DNA of 14,942 nt. Source: CAYYWV01 sp964475385. Its GTDB lineage: Bacteria; Pseudomonadota; Alphaproteobacteria; JAAXGF01. The notes below the pieces were generated by a model, which searched no databases, was not told where the DNA came from, and worked only from the letters and a program-made list of their open reading frames with translations. The stretch spans positions 1 to 14,942 of the forward strand of contig CAYYWV010000062.1 of NCBI GenBank assembly GCA_964475385.1, in the 5' to 3' direction. Of the stretch, positions 4,168 through 11,986 are shown piece by piece (the stretch's first letter is position 1; the number at the start of each line of letters is the position of its first letter). Both the position numbers and the translations under genes were made by a program.

Positions 4168-5571
4168 GGCGGTCTCTTGAATCAGGCTCCAGGCGGCCTC
4201 GATGTGGCGGCGCTCGGTCGCGGTCTGACCGACGCAGAAGCGGATGGCGTAGGCCCCGTTGAGCCGGGCGTGGGTCAGATAGACCCGCCCCGAATCGTTC
4301 AAGACGTCGAGGAGCCGCGCGTTCAGCGCATCGAGCGCCGCGCCCTCGGCCATGCCTTGGGGCCGATAGCGGAAGCAGAACAGCGCGAGCCGGGCCGGGG
4401 CCAAGATCTCGAAATCGGGCGCGGCGGCGATTCGTTCGGCGAGATCCCGGGCCAGCGCGATATGGGCGCGGATGCGCGCCCTGAGCCCTTCGACCCCGAA
4501 GTTTCGGATCACGAACCAGAGCTTGAGCGCCCGGAACCGCCGCCCGAGCGCGATCCCCCAATCGCGGAAGTTGACGACCTCGGCGTCCTCGGCGGTCTTG
4601 AGGTACTCGGGCGCGATCGCGAAGGTCCGCACCCAGGCTTCCGCGTCGCGGACGAAGCAGGCCGAACAGTCGAAGTTGGTGAACAGCCACTTGTGCGGGT
4701 TGAACACGAAGCTGTCGGCGGCGTCGACCCCGGCGATCATCCAGCGCGCCTCGGGCAGCACCAGCGCGCTGCCCGCCCAGGCGGCATCCACATGCAGCCA
4801 CAGCCCTTCGCGGGCGCAGATCGGGGCGATCTCCGGCAAGGGATCGAAGCCCCCCGCGGCGGTGGTGCCGAGGGTTGCGATCACGCAAAGCGGGCGCGCG
4901 CCCGCCGCGCGGTCGGCGGCGATGGCGCGGGCGAGCGCATCGGCGCGCATGGCGAAGGCGGCATCCGCCGGGATCTTGCGCAAAGCCTCGTCGCCGAGCC
5001 CGGCGATCCGCACCGCCTTGTCCACCGACGAGTGGGCCTCGGCCGAGCAATAGACCGCGAAACGGCCTTGGTCCGCGAGCCCCTGGGCGTTGCCGAGCCC
5101 CCCGGTCGCGCGTTCGCGCGCGGCCAAGAGCGCGCAGAGCGTCGCGGCCGAGGCCGTATCCTGAATCACGCCCGCGAAGCCCTGCGGCAGGCCGATCATC
5201 TGGCGCAACCAGTCGAGAACCCGGATCTCGAGCTCGGTCGCCGCCGGCGAAGTCTGCCAGATCATGCCCTGGACGCCGAGCGTTGCGGTCAGCATCTCGG
5301 CGAGCACCGAGGGCGGGCTCGAGTTGGCCGGAAAGAAAGCGTGAAAGCCCGGATGCTGCCAGTGGGTGATCCCGGGCAGGATGATGTCTTCAAAGTCTCG
5401 GAAGATGGCCTCGATCGGCTCGCCCGCCTCGGGCGGCGCGGCGGGCAACCGGGCGGAGATCTCGCCGGGGCGGGTCCGCGACCGGACCGGGAATCGCTCG
5501 ACGCCCTCGAGGTAGTCGGCCATCCAGTCGACGAAGGCGTGGGCGTGGCGGCGGAACGAATCGTCCTTCAT
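4147..5571 (-). CDS. aromatic-L-amino-acid decarboxylase-type PLP enzyme
   Basis: A full-length 474-residue group II pyridoxal-phosphate decarboxylase that removes the carboxyl group of an aromatic amino acid to give an amine. Visible landmarks: HWQHPGFHAFFP (70-81) in the substrate pocket; H180 in SAEAHSSVDKA, the ring-stacking His; D262 in HVDAAWAG, which contacts the PLP nitrogen; and K294 in NPHKW, the Schiff-base Lys. Y323 in PEYLK matches the catalytic loop Tyr (Y332 in human DDC) that separates decarboxylases from Phe-bearing aldehyde synthases. G343 in LGRRFR is Gly, as in plant tryptophan and animal aromatic decarboxylases rather than the Ser of plant tyrosine decarboxylases, so an indole substrate is possible but unproven. 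It is last in the operon, 36 bp after the small membrane gene. No terminator is visible after it. Its last 21 bp recur at 2827-2847. Confidence 0.93.
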   Translation of the reverse strand: MKDDSFRRHAHAFVDWMADYLEGVERFPVRSRTRPGEISARLPAAPPEAGEPIEAIFRDFEDIILPGITHWQHPGFHAFFPANSSPPSVLAEMLTATLGVQGMIWQTSPAATELEIRVLDWLRQMIGLPQGFAGVIQDTASAATLCALLAARERATGGLGNAQGLADQGRFAVYCSAEAHSSVDKAVRIAGLGDEALRKIPADAAFAMRADALARAIAADRAAGARPLCVIATLGTTAAGGFDPLPEIAPICAREGLWLHVDAAWAGSALVLPEARWMIAGVDAADSFVFNPHKWLFTNFDCSACFVRDAEAWVRTFAIAPEYLKTAEDAEVVNFRDWGIALGRRFRALKLWFVIRNFGVEGLRARIRAHIALARDLAERIAAAPDFEILAPARLALFCFRYRPQGMAEGAALDALNARLLDVLNDSGRVYLTHARLNGAYAIRFCVGQTATERRHIEAAWSLIQETARGLARP

Positions 5572-5607
5572 AGGCCTCCCGCAGGCCGGCGAGCCCCGCG
5601 ATCGACT

Positions 5608-5802
5608 TTAGCGATGGTCGGGTTGGTTCATCGCGTTCGTGCGTCGCTCGCTCCGCACCGCCTTGACGACGTCGGTCACCGCAAGCGCGACCACCGCGAT
5701 GGCGATCAGCCAGAACGCCACCGAGGGAATCCGCAAAAGATAAAAGGACAGAAAGACGATCATGGCAGCGATCGCGATGACGCCGGTGACGATATTGATC
5801 AT
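5608..5802 (-). CDS. small two-helix membrane protein, function unknown
   Basis: A 64-residue protein with two predicted membrane helices (about 3-23 and 27-47), a short turn with Arg and Pro, and a charged tail (KAVRSERR...). The start is ATG with a strong ribosome site, AAGGAG, 7-8 bp upstream, which argues for a real gene despite its size. It lies 24 bp after the amidase and 36 bp before the decarboxylase, so it is co-transcribed with them. I do not recognise a family. It could be a membrane anchor or an accessory to the transporter; nothing in the sequence decides this. Confidence 0.75.
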   Translation of the reverse strand: MINIVTGVIAIAAMIVFLSFYLLRIPSVAFWLIAIAVVALAVTDVVKAVRSERRTNAMNQPDHR

Positions 5803-5826
5803 GGCCTGTCTCCTTCGTCGCCCGTG

Positions 5827-7206
5827 CTACCCGGTCGCCTCGAGGCGCTCGCCCCCGTCGTCCTCGGGATCGGCGTCCTCTGCGGCGAGCCGCCGCACCA
5901 GCCAGCGCGCGGTGCGCAAAAGACGCGCGTCGTCGCCGAGCGGGGCGACGAGCTGCACGCCGAGCGGCATGCCCGCCGTCCCTTCCATCAGCGGCAGCGT
6001 GATCGCAGGCAGCCCGCATAGCGTCCAGATGGTGCAGAAGGCGGGGCTTCCGGTGCTCTCCAGCCCCACTGGAGCGACCCCCGGGGTCGCCGGGGTGACC
6101 AAAGCGTCGTACCGATCAAAGGTTTCCTCGAGCAAAGCGCGCAGGGCGGCGATCTCACCGAGCGCTTCGTTGTAATCGACCGCGCGAACCTTAAGGCCGC
6201 GCTCGATCATCTCGACGAGTTGCGCGCTCAGCCCGCCTTGGCGGTACTCGCGCTCGAAGCTGCGCGCGAGATCCGCTTCCAAGATCGTCTGATGCCAGGC
6301 ATGCGCCTGCGCGAAGTGGGGGGGCAAGGTGACGTCCTCGATGCTCTCGCCGAGAACCTCGGCAAGCTCGGCGAAAGCCTCATGGGTCTCCTCGTCGGCC
6401 TGATCCCAGATCGGGGTGCGGGCCAGCCCCAGTTGGGGCGGCAGCGGCGGCTCGCTGCGGGCGATGGCGAGCAGTCGCGGGCGCGCCCGCGGGCGGGTGT
6501 CGGGGTCCAACGGATCGTAGCCGATCAGCGCCTCGGCGATGAGCGCCGCGTCCTCGACGTCGCGCGCGAAGACCCCCACTTGGTCGAGCCAGCGCGACTG
6601 CTGCAGAATCCGGTGGCGCGAGATCAGACCGAAGCTCGGCTTGTAGCCAACCACGCCGCAGAAGGCCGCGGGCCGGATGACCGAGCCGTTGGTCTGGGTG
6701 CCGATGGCGAGCGGAACCATGCCTGCGGCGACCGCCGCGGCCGAGCCGCTCGACGAGCCCCCGGGCGTGCGCGTGGGATCGTGCGGGTTGCGGGTCGGCC
6801 CCGGTGTGTAGACCGCGAGCTCGGTGGTCGCGGTCTTGCCCGCGACCAGCCCTCCGGCCTCGCGCAGACGCGCCACGGCGGCCGCGTCCTCGACCGGCGT
6901 GCGCCCGGCGTGCAACGGCGTGCCGTCCTCGGTCGGATAGTCCCGGGTGTCGAAGATGTCCTTGACCCCGACCGGCAGGCCGTGCAGGGGGCCGAGCGGC
7001 GCCCCGGCGGCCCGCGCCTCGTCGGCGGCGCGGGCCTGTTCGAGCAGGTGCTCGCGGTCGAGATGCGCCCAGGCCTGCACCTCGGGCTCGCGCTCGTCGA
7101 TCCGCTCGAGGCAGCTCTCGGCGAGCTCCACGGCCGACAGGCTGCCCTCGGCGATCGCTTCCGCGGCCGCACAAGCGCCGAGCTGCCAAGGAGCGATCTC
7201 GCTCAT
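5827..7206 (-). CDS. amidase, amidase-signature family
   Basis: A 459-residue hydrolase that cleaves a carboxamide to acid and ammonia (or amine). The full Ser-cisSer-Lys triad is present: K82 in GVKD, S151 in GGSSSGSA and S175 in TQTNGSVIRPA. The spacings of 69 and 24 residues are as in malonamidase and fatty-acid amide hydrolase. The length is normal for the family and there is no signal peptide, so it is cytoplasmic. The start ATG is one base past the dctM stop, implying translational coupling to the transporter. Cargo is therefore likely an amide that enters by the TRAP system, or a product made from it. Related enzymes include GatA, but there are no gatC or gatB neighbours, so a catabolic amidase is more likely. 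The substrate cannot be read from sequence. Confidence 0.92.
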   Translation of the reverse strand: MSEIAPWQLGACAAAEAIAEGSLSAVELAESCLERIDEREPEVQAWAHLDREHLLEQARAADEARAAGAPLGPLHGLPVGVKDIFDTRDYPTEDGTPLHAGRTPVEDAAAVARLREAGGLVAGKTATTELAVYTPGPTRNPHDPTRTPGGSSSGSAAAVAAGMVPLAIGTQTNGSVIRPAAFCGVVGYKPSFGLISRHRILQQSRWLDQVGVFARDVEDAALIAEALIGYDPLDPDTRPRARPRLLAIARSEPPLPPQLGLARTPIWDQADEETHEAFAELAEVLGESIEDVTLPPHFAQAHAWHQTILEADLARSFEREYRQGGLSAQLVEMIERGLKVRAVDYNEALGEIAALRALLEETFDRYDALVTPATPGVAPVGLESTGSPAFCTIWTLCGLPAITLPLMEGTAGMPLGVQLVAPLGDDARLLRTARWLVRRLAAEDADPEDDGGERLEATG

Positions 7207-7207
7207 C

Positions 7208-8548
7208 TCAGCGCCCGTAGATCAGGCCGGGCAGCCACAGCGCCAGACCCTGGAAGTTGTAAAGCAGAACCATCGACAGGAACACAACCGCCAGGAACGG
7301 GAAGCTGCCCCGGAAGATATCCATCAGCTCGACATGCGGCGGCGCCACCCCTTTGAGATAGTAGGCCGCCATCGCCATCGGCGGGGTCATGAACGAGGTC
7401 TGGAGGTTGAGCGCCACCAGAATCCCGAAGAACAGCGGATCGACGCCGAAATTGTCGAGCAACGGCAAGAAGATCGGCACGAAGATGATGATGATCTCGC
7501 TCCACTCGAGCGGCCAGCCGAGCAGGAAGATGATCACCTGGGCGAGGATCAAGAAGGTGACCGGGTGGAGGTTGAGCCCGAGCACGAACTCCTCGATGAG
7601 CTGCTGCCCGCCGAGATAGGAGAACACCGACGAGAAGGTCCACGAGCCGACGAACAGCCAACACACCATCGCCGAAGTCCGCACCGTGAGATACACCGAT
7701 TCCTTGAGCATCTGCCAGGAGAGCGCCCGATAGGCGGCGGCGAGAATCAGGCTGCCGGTGGCCCCCAGAGAAGCCGCCTCGGTCGGCGTGGCCAGCCCGA
7801 ACAGGATCGCGCCGAGCACCGCCATGATCAGAAGGGCGAGCGGCAGGAAGCTGGTCACCAGCATCCACAGGAGCTGGCTCATCGGCATGTCGCTCTTCGG
7901 CGGCTTGGGCGCGATCGAAGGATTGATGATCGCGCGCCCGACAACGTAGACCATGTACAGGCCCGCGAGCATCAGCCCCGGAATCATCGCCGCGGCATAA
8001 GCCTGGACCACGGAGACCCCGGCGGTGGCCGAGTACACGATCAGCATGATGCTGGGCGGGATCAAAATCCCAAGGCACCCGCCGGCGACGATGACGCCCG
8101 AGGCGAACCGAACATTGTATCCCGCCTTGAGCAGCGCCGGGTAGGCGAGCAGGCCCATCAGAGTGACCACCGCGCCGATGATCCCGACCGCGGTCGAGAA
8201 CAGCGCGCAGGTGGCGAGCGCGGCGACCGCCATCGAGGCCGGCACCCGACGAGCGGCGAGGTTCAACGAAAAGAACAGCCGATCGACGATGTTGGCCCGT
8301 TCAAGGATATAGCCCATGAACAGGAACAGGGGCACGGCGACCAGCACGTCGTTCGACATCACCGAGTAGGTCTGATTGACGAGCAGGTCGAAGATGTTGT
8401 TGTCGTACCAGGGCAGCGCGTCGTTGTAGTAGGCGTAAAAGCCGAAGCCCACCCCCATCGCGATCAGAGTGAAGGAGATGGGGAAGCCGAGCATGATGGC
8501 GAAAATCAGCCCCCCCATCTGGAGCATGGCGACTTGCGGGTCGGTCAT
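7208..8548 (-). CDS. dctM: TRAP transporter large permease (DctM-type)
   Basis: A 446-residue, strongly hydrophobic protein with a dozen or so membrane helices. It is the transport subunit of a tripartite ATP-independent periplasmic transporter, which couples uptake to a sodium or proton gradient. Diagnostic motifs are GCLGILIPPSIMLIVY (157-172) and ATPTEAASLGA (253-263). Residues 114-126 read CALFSTAVGIIGA where classical DctM has a SGS-type stretch; this resembles the branch often labelled mannitol/chloroaromatic, a label that says little about substrate. Its ATG overlaps the dctQ stop by 4 bp, and it ends one base before the amidase start. Confidence 0.95.
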   Translation of the reverse strand: MTDPQVAMLQMGGLIFAIMLGFPISFTLIAMGVGFGFYAYYNDALPWYDNNIFDLLVNQTYSVMSNDVLVAVPLFLFMGYILERANIVDRLFFSLNLAARRVPASMAVAALATCALFSTAVGIIGAVVTLMGLLAYPALLKAGYNVRFASGVIVAGGCLGILIPPSIMLIVYSATAGVSVVQAYAAAMIPGLMLAGLYMVYVVGRAIINPSIAPKPPKSDMPMSQLLWMLVTSFLPLALLIMAVLGAILFGLATPTEAASLGATGSLILAAAYRALSWQMLKESVYLTVRTSAMVCWLFVGSWTFSSVFSYLGGQQLIEEFVLGLNLHPVTFLILAQVIIFLLGWPLEWSEIIIIFVPIFLPLLDNFGVDPLFFGILVALNLQTSFMTPPMAMAAYYLKGVAPPHVELMDIFRGSFPFLAVVFLSMVLLYNFQGLALWLPGLIYGR

Positions 8549-9246
8549 GACGCGTTACCCTTGCCCGGACCGGTATCCTGTTCGGTCCCGTTCTTCCGGT
8601 CGAGCCCGAGGACGTGCTCGAGCTCGCGCTCGCGTTCTTCGATTGCTTTGCGCTGCTCGGAGAGCAAGGCCTGCTCCATTTCCTCGACGTCCTGCATGCG
8701 CTCGGGCCACGCGCCCTCGCGCAAGCAGATGATGCAACGCGCGATCTCGGCGAACCCCTGGAGGAAAAGCAGCCCGGCCGCAATGGGAAGGATCGTTTTC
8801 AACGGAAAGACGGGCACCCCGGCCGGCGAGTTGATGCTGATCTCGCCGCGCGGCCCGGCCGGGCCAAAGGGCATGTAGCTCCAGGATTCTCCAGCGTAAT
8901 CGACGCCTGCGTAGACCAGCGCGGCCATCCCGGGGAAGAAGAACGCCAAGTACAGGACCAGCTCGATGACCGCCTGCACCCGCGGCGGCCACAGCCGGTA
9001 AATGACGTCGCCGCGCACATGGCCCCCGCGCGAGAGCGTGTAGGCGCCGGCCATCATGAACAGCGTCCCGTACATCGTGTAGCTGATATCGAAGGCCCAG
9101 TCGGTGGGATCGTTGAACAGGTAGCGCATCCCAACGTCGTAGGTCACGCTGATCGACAGGATCAGAATGCCCCAGGCGAAGGCTTTGCCGATCCAAGTGC
9201 TGAGGCTGTCGATCGCATAAAGAAAGCCGTTGACCTTGCTTTGCAT
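8545..9246 (-). CDS. dctQ: TRAP transporter small permease (DctQ-type) with long charged tail
   Basis: A 233-residue small membrane subunit of the same TRAP system. It has about four helices in residues 1-175, including the characteristic ISVTYDVGMRYLF and SRGGHVRGDVIYRLWP segments. It is longer than the usual 160-180 residues: from about 175 on there is a Glu/Arg/Gln-rich cytoplasmic tail (QDVEEMEQALLSEQRKAIEE and on) likely to form a coiled coil. A Gly/Pro-rich loop (about 124-145) precedes the last helix. It has no strong ribosome site of its own and overlaps dctM by 4 bp. A hairpin separates it from dctP. Confidence 0.9.
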   Translation of the reverse strand: MQSKVNGFLYAIDSLSTWIGKAFAWGILILSISVTYDVGMRYLFNDPTDWAFDISYTMYGTLFMMAGAYTLSRGGHVRGDVIYRLWPPRVQAVIELVLYLAFFFPGMAALVYAGVDYAGESWSYMPFGPAGPRGEISINSPAGVPVFPLKTILPIAAGLLFLQGFAEIARCIICLREGAWPERMQDVEEMEQALLSEQRKAIEERERELEHVLGLDRKNGTEQDTGPGKGNAS

Positions 9247-9277
9247 GGCTTATGAAGCGACTGAGGTGGGTGACGAC

Positions 9278-9306
9278 GGGGCGGCGCCAGCCGACGACGC
9301 CGCCCC
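9278..9306 (-). promoter_or_regulatory. intercistronic hairpin between dctP and dctQ
   Basis: GGGGCGGCG (9278-9286) and CGCCGCCCC (9298-9306) make a perfect 9-bp GC stem with an 11-nt loop, 41 bp past the dctP stop codon. There is no T-run. Such hairpins after solute-binding-protein genes commonly protect the 5' part of the message and let the binding protein be made in excess over the permeases. That function is inferred here. Confidence 0.65.
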
Positions 9307-9346
9307 GCCCATCGGGCATCCCATGTAGGGAACCGGGCCGTTTCGC

Positions 9347-10507
9347 CTAGAAGCCCAGCTCGCCCGGGAAGTAGTGATCGAACGCGAGCTTGTAGTCCGC
9401 CGAGTTCATCAGGTTGTAGAACGCCACGCGATGCGCGAAGGCCTTCTGCGAATCGACCACCTTCTTGAAGAACGGATCCTTCATCAGGTTGGCCATCACC
9501 TTGTCCCAGGCGTCGAGCTGCGCGTCCATGACGGACTGCGGCGTGCGATAGACCTTGACCCCCTTCTCCTTGATCAGCCACTGGAGATCCTTGGAGTACT
9601 GGTCCATGGCGAGGTTGAAGTTCGCGGTGCTCGCCGCCTCGGCCGCGTGCTTCAGGATCGCCTGGTGCTCCTTGGGCAGCGACTCGTACTTGGTCTTGTT
9701 GAAGATGATCTCGAAGAACTCCGCGGCCTGATGGTAGCTGCCCATCATGTAGACCTTGGAGACGTCCTGGGCGCCGAAGCGGCTGTCGGAGGTCGGGTTG
9801 TTGTACTCGAAGGCCTCGATCACGCCGCGCTCCAGCGCCGGGATGATCTCGCCGCCGGGAAGCTGGGTCACCTTGACGCCCATCGCCGACATGATGTCGG
9901 TGGCGAGCCCCACGGTCCGGTACTTCAGGCCCTTGAGCTGATCGACGCTCGTGATCCGCTCCTTGAACCAGCCGAGCGGCTGGGTCGGCATCGGCATCGC
10001 GAAGAAGCCGACCAGGTTGAGGCCGAGGATCTTCTGGACGAGTTCGAGATAAAGCTCGTGCCCGCCGCCGTTGTAGATCCAGGCAAGGCCGTGGTGGGCG
10101 TTCTGGCCGAACACCGGGCCGGTGCCGAACAGCGAAGCGGCCTTGTTCTTGCCGTACCAGTAGGCGGCGACCATGTGCCCGGCGTCGAGCACGCCCTTGT
10201 GCACCGCGTCCTGAACCTGGAACGACTTCACCACCGCGCCGGACACCAAGTAATTGATCTTGAGGCGGCCGCCGGACATCGCATTGACGCGGTCTACGTA
10301 TTGCATAGCCATGTCGTTGAAGATGTCCTTGGCGCCCCAGGCGCCCTGCATCTTCAGCGTCACGGTCTGGGCGCGCGAGACCTGCGGGAATGCGATCGCC
10401 GCCGTCGCGCCGGCCGCGGTCGCCGCCGCACTCTTGAGGAACCGGCGCCGGCTTGCGGCCTTGGCCTTGGCCTTGATGCTCCCGTTGACGGTAACTTTGG
10501 TACTCAT
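9347..10507 (-). CDS. dctP: TRAP transporter solute-binding protein (DctP/TakP-type), Tat-exported
   Basis: A 386-residue periplasmic binding protein. The N-terminus has a perfect twin-arginine motif, SRRRFLK (19-25), an Ala-rich core, and probable cleavage after SRA (46), so it is exported folded. The segment KGLKYRTVGL...LPGGEIIPALERGVIEAFEY (192-234) is the family ligand-binding core: R197 should form the salt bridge to the substrate carboxylate, and PGGE lies at 217-220. The sequence is closest in feel to the TakP branch, which binds 2-oxo acids, rather than to C4-dicarboxylate DctP or sialic-acid SiaP; this is recall, not a search. The start ATG has a strong GGGAGGA 7-8 bp upstream. It is the first gene of the operon. 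Confidence 0.95.
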   Translation of the reverse strand: MSTKVTVNGSIKAKAKAASRRRFLKSAAATAAGATAAIAFPQVSRAQTVTLKMQGAWGAKDIFNDMAMQYVDRVNAMSGGRLKINYLVSGAVVKSFQVQDAVHKGVLDAGHMVAAYWYGKNKAASLFGTGPVFGQNAHHGLAWIYNGGGHELYLELVQKILGLNLVGFFAMPMPTQPLGWFKERITSVDQLKGLKYRTVGLATDIMSAMGVKVTQLPGGEIIPALERGVIEAFEYNNPTSDSRFGAQDVSKVYMMGSYHQAAEFFEIIFNKTKYESLPKEHQAILKHAAEAASTANFNLAMDQYSKDLQWLIKEKGVKVYRTPQSVMDAQLDAWDKVMANLMKDPFFKKVVDSQKAFAHRVAFYNLMNSADYKLAFDHYFPGELGF

Positions 10508-10813
10508 GACGTGGTCCTCCCTGCGTAAGGATTGCGCGCAGCGCGCCGAAACCGGAGACCAGCCCGTGCGCGGCCCAAAAGGCGCGTGCTCACCGGCGAA
10601 CGCACTCTCGCCTGGCGATTTCTCGATTTCCCGAGCCTGCGCCTCCCTGCCGCGCCGGTCGGGGCATGCGCCCCACGGTCTTTAATTCCCCCTGGCCACA
10701 TCGCTGCGACGGGCCAGCGGCCCCTAAAACTCCAACATTTTCGGGGTTCCCGCAACCCTTTTTCCGGCGCGGGATCTTCCGCGCCTTGTCGATCATCGGA
10801 ACGCGCATTCCGG
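10508..10813. other. gene-free spacer upstream of the TRAP operon
   Basis: About 300 bp between the D-2-hydroxyacid dehydrogenase stop and dctP. It must hold the dctP promoter if the operon has its own, but I see no clear sigma-70 or sigma-54 sites. A small GGGTT/AACCC hairpin followed by five T (10744-10763) faces the plus strand, where no gene ends. No protein-like frame is present. Confidence 0.6.
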
Positions 10814-11779
10814 TCACGCCACCCGGTCGCGCGGCGCGCGCCCGGCCACGATCGCATCGAGGTTGTCGAGCGCCCGAAAGCCCATCGCGTCGCGAGTCTC
10901 GCGGGTGGCGCTGCCGATATGCGGCAACAGAAAAACGTTGTCGAGCGCGCGGTAGCCGGGATGAATCTCGGGCTCGTTGTTGTAGACGTCGAGACCGGCG
11001 GCGAACAGGTGGCCCGAGCGCAACGCCGCGATCAGCGCCTCGTCGTCGACGATGGCGCCGCGCGCCGTGTTGACCACGATCGCGCCTTCGGGCAAAAGCG
11101 CGATCCGCCGCGCGTCCAGAAGACCCGTGGTCTCGGGCGTCGCCGGGCAATGCAGCGAAAGAACATCGCAGCAGGGGAGCAGGTCTTCGATCGCGTCGTG
11201 ATAGATCGCCCCCGCCTCGGCCTCGGGCGCGAGCCGGCGGCGGTTGTGATAGTGAATCTCCATGTCGAAGCCGCGGGCGCGGCGGGCGGCGACCTGGCCC
11301 ACGCGCCCCATGCCGATCACGCCGAACCGCTTGCCGGTGATCTGGCGGCCGACCATGAAGGCCGGGCTCCAGTCGCGCCACTGGGCGCTGCGGACCAGGC
11401 GCTCGCCCTCGCTCGCGCGACGCGCCGCGCCGAGCATGAGCAAAATCGCGATCTCGGCGGTGGCGTCCGAGAGCACGTCCGGCGTGTTGGTGACGATCAG
11501 CCCCCGCGCCGCCGCCGCTTCGAGATCGACGTGATCGACCCCGACCGAGAAGTTGACGATGGCGCGCACGCTTTCCGGCAGCCGCGCGATCAGCGCGGCG
11601 GTGAAGCGCTCGGTGTGGCAAGGCAGGATCGCGACCGCGCCTTCGGCGCGCTCGACGATCTCGTCGGCCGTGTAAAGCCGGTCATCGGGGTTGAGCCGGG
11701 CGTCGTAGTCGCGCGCGAGCCGGGCTTCGACCGCCTCGGGCAGCTTACGGGTGACGAGCACCGTGGGCTTTTCGGTCAT
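10814..11779 (-). CDS. D-2-hydroxyacid dehydrogenase (glyoxylate/hydroxypyruvate reductase-like)
   Basis: A 321-residue NAD(P)-dependent enzyme interconverting a 2-oxo acid and a D-2-hydroxy acid. Landmarks: GLIVTNTPDVLSDATAE (93-109), Rossmann GMGRVG (156-161), and the catalytic set R240 (NTARG), E269 (NNEPE) and H287 (LLPHIGSAT). HYHNRRR at 176-182, after the nucleotide strand, is typical of the GyaR/hydroxypyruvate reductase branch and, having Asn-Arg rather than Asp, fits NADPH use. I start it at the ATG 11777-11779, with AAAGG 8 bp upstream. An in-frame start at 11911 would add 44 residues with no family match. It lies upstream of the TRAP operon in the same direction but 306 bp away, so shared function is only possible. 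It may reduce an oxo acid related to the transported compound. Confidence 0.92.
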   Translation of the reverse strand: MTEKPTVLVTRKLPEAVEARLARDYDARLNPDDRLYTADEIVERAEGAVAILPCHTERFTAALIARLPESVRAIVNFSVGVDHVDLEAAAARGLIVTNTPDVLSDATAEIAILLMLGAARRASEGERLVRSAQWRDWSPAFMVGRQITGKRFGVIGMGRVGQVAARRARGFDMEIHYHNRRRLAPEAEAGAIYHDAIEDLLPCCDVLSLHCPATPETTGLLDARRIALLPEGAIVVNTARGAIVDDEALIAALRSGHLFAAGLDVYNNEPEIHPGYRALDNVFLLPHIGSATRETRDAMGFRALDNLDAIVAGRAPRDRVA

Positions 11780-11986
11780 GGCCTTGACCTTTCCGGGATG
11801 AAAAACGATGGACCGCGCGGCCATGATACGCGCTCGCCCGCCCGGCTCAAAGCGGCGCTCAGGGCCGAACGCGGCGGCGCGATCCGCAAAGGCGTTCGCT
11901 TTCGGATTCATGGAACGTTTACGCTATGCGGATACATGTAACCGCAGGCTTGGAACCCCGCGGCCGGCGACGGAAGGCGGCGCATC

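Noticed and set aside
4177..6021. Long plus-strand open frame (about 614 codons) opposite the decarboxylase and amidase
   Set aside because: It is antisense to two genes with intact catalytic motifs, its translation is Arg/Gly/Pro/Glu-rich without domains, and it arises from the scarcity of stop codons in GC-rich DNA.
6947..8878. Long plus-strand open frame (about 643 codons) opposite the TRAP permeases
   Set aside because: The complement of hydrophobic membrane codons yields an artificial Arg/His/Glu/Gln-rich string; the minus strand has clear DctM and DctQ motifs.
10744..10763. GGGTT/AACCC hairpin followed by five T on the plus strand
   Set aside because: Only a 5-bp stem, and no plus-strand gene ends before it; on the minus strand it lacks a T-run.
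11780..11911. 44-residue N-terminal extension of the D-2-hydroxyacid dehydrogenase
   Set aside because: The extension has no family similarity, and the internal ATG at 11779 has a suitable ribosome site and gives the usual length of about 320 residues.
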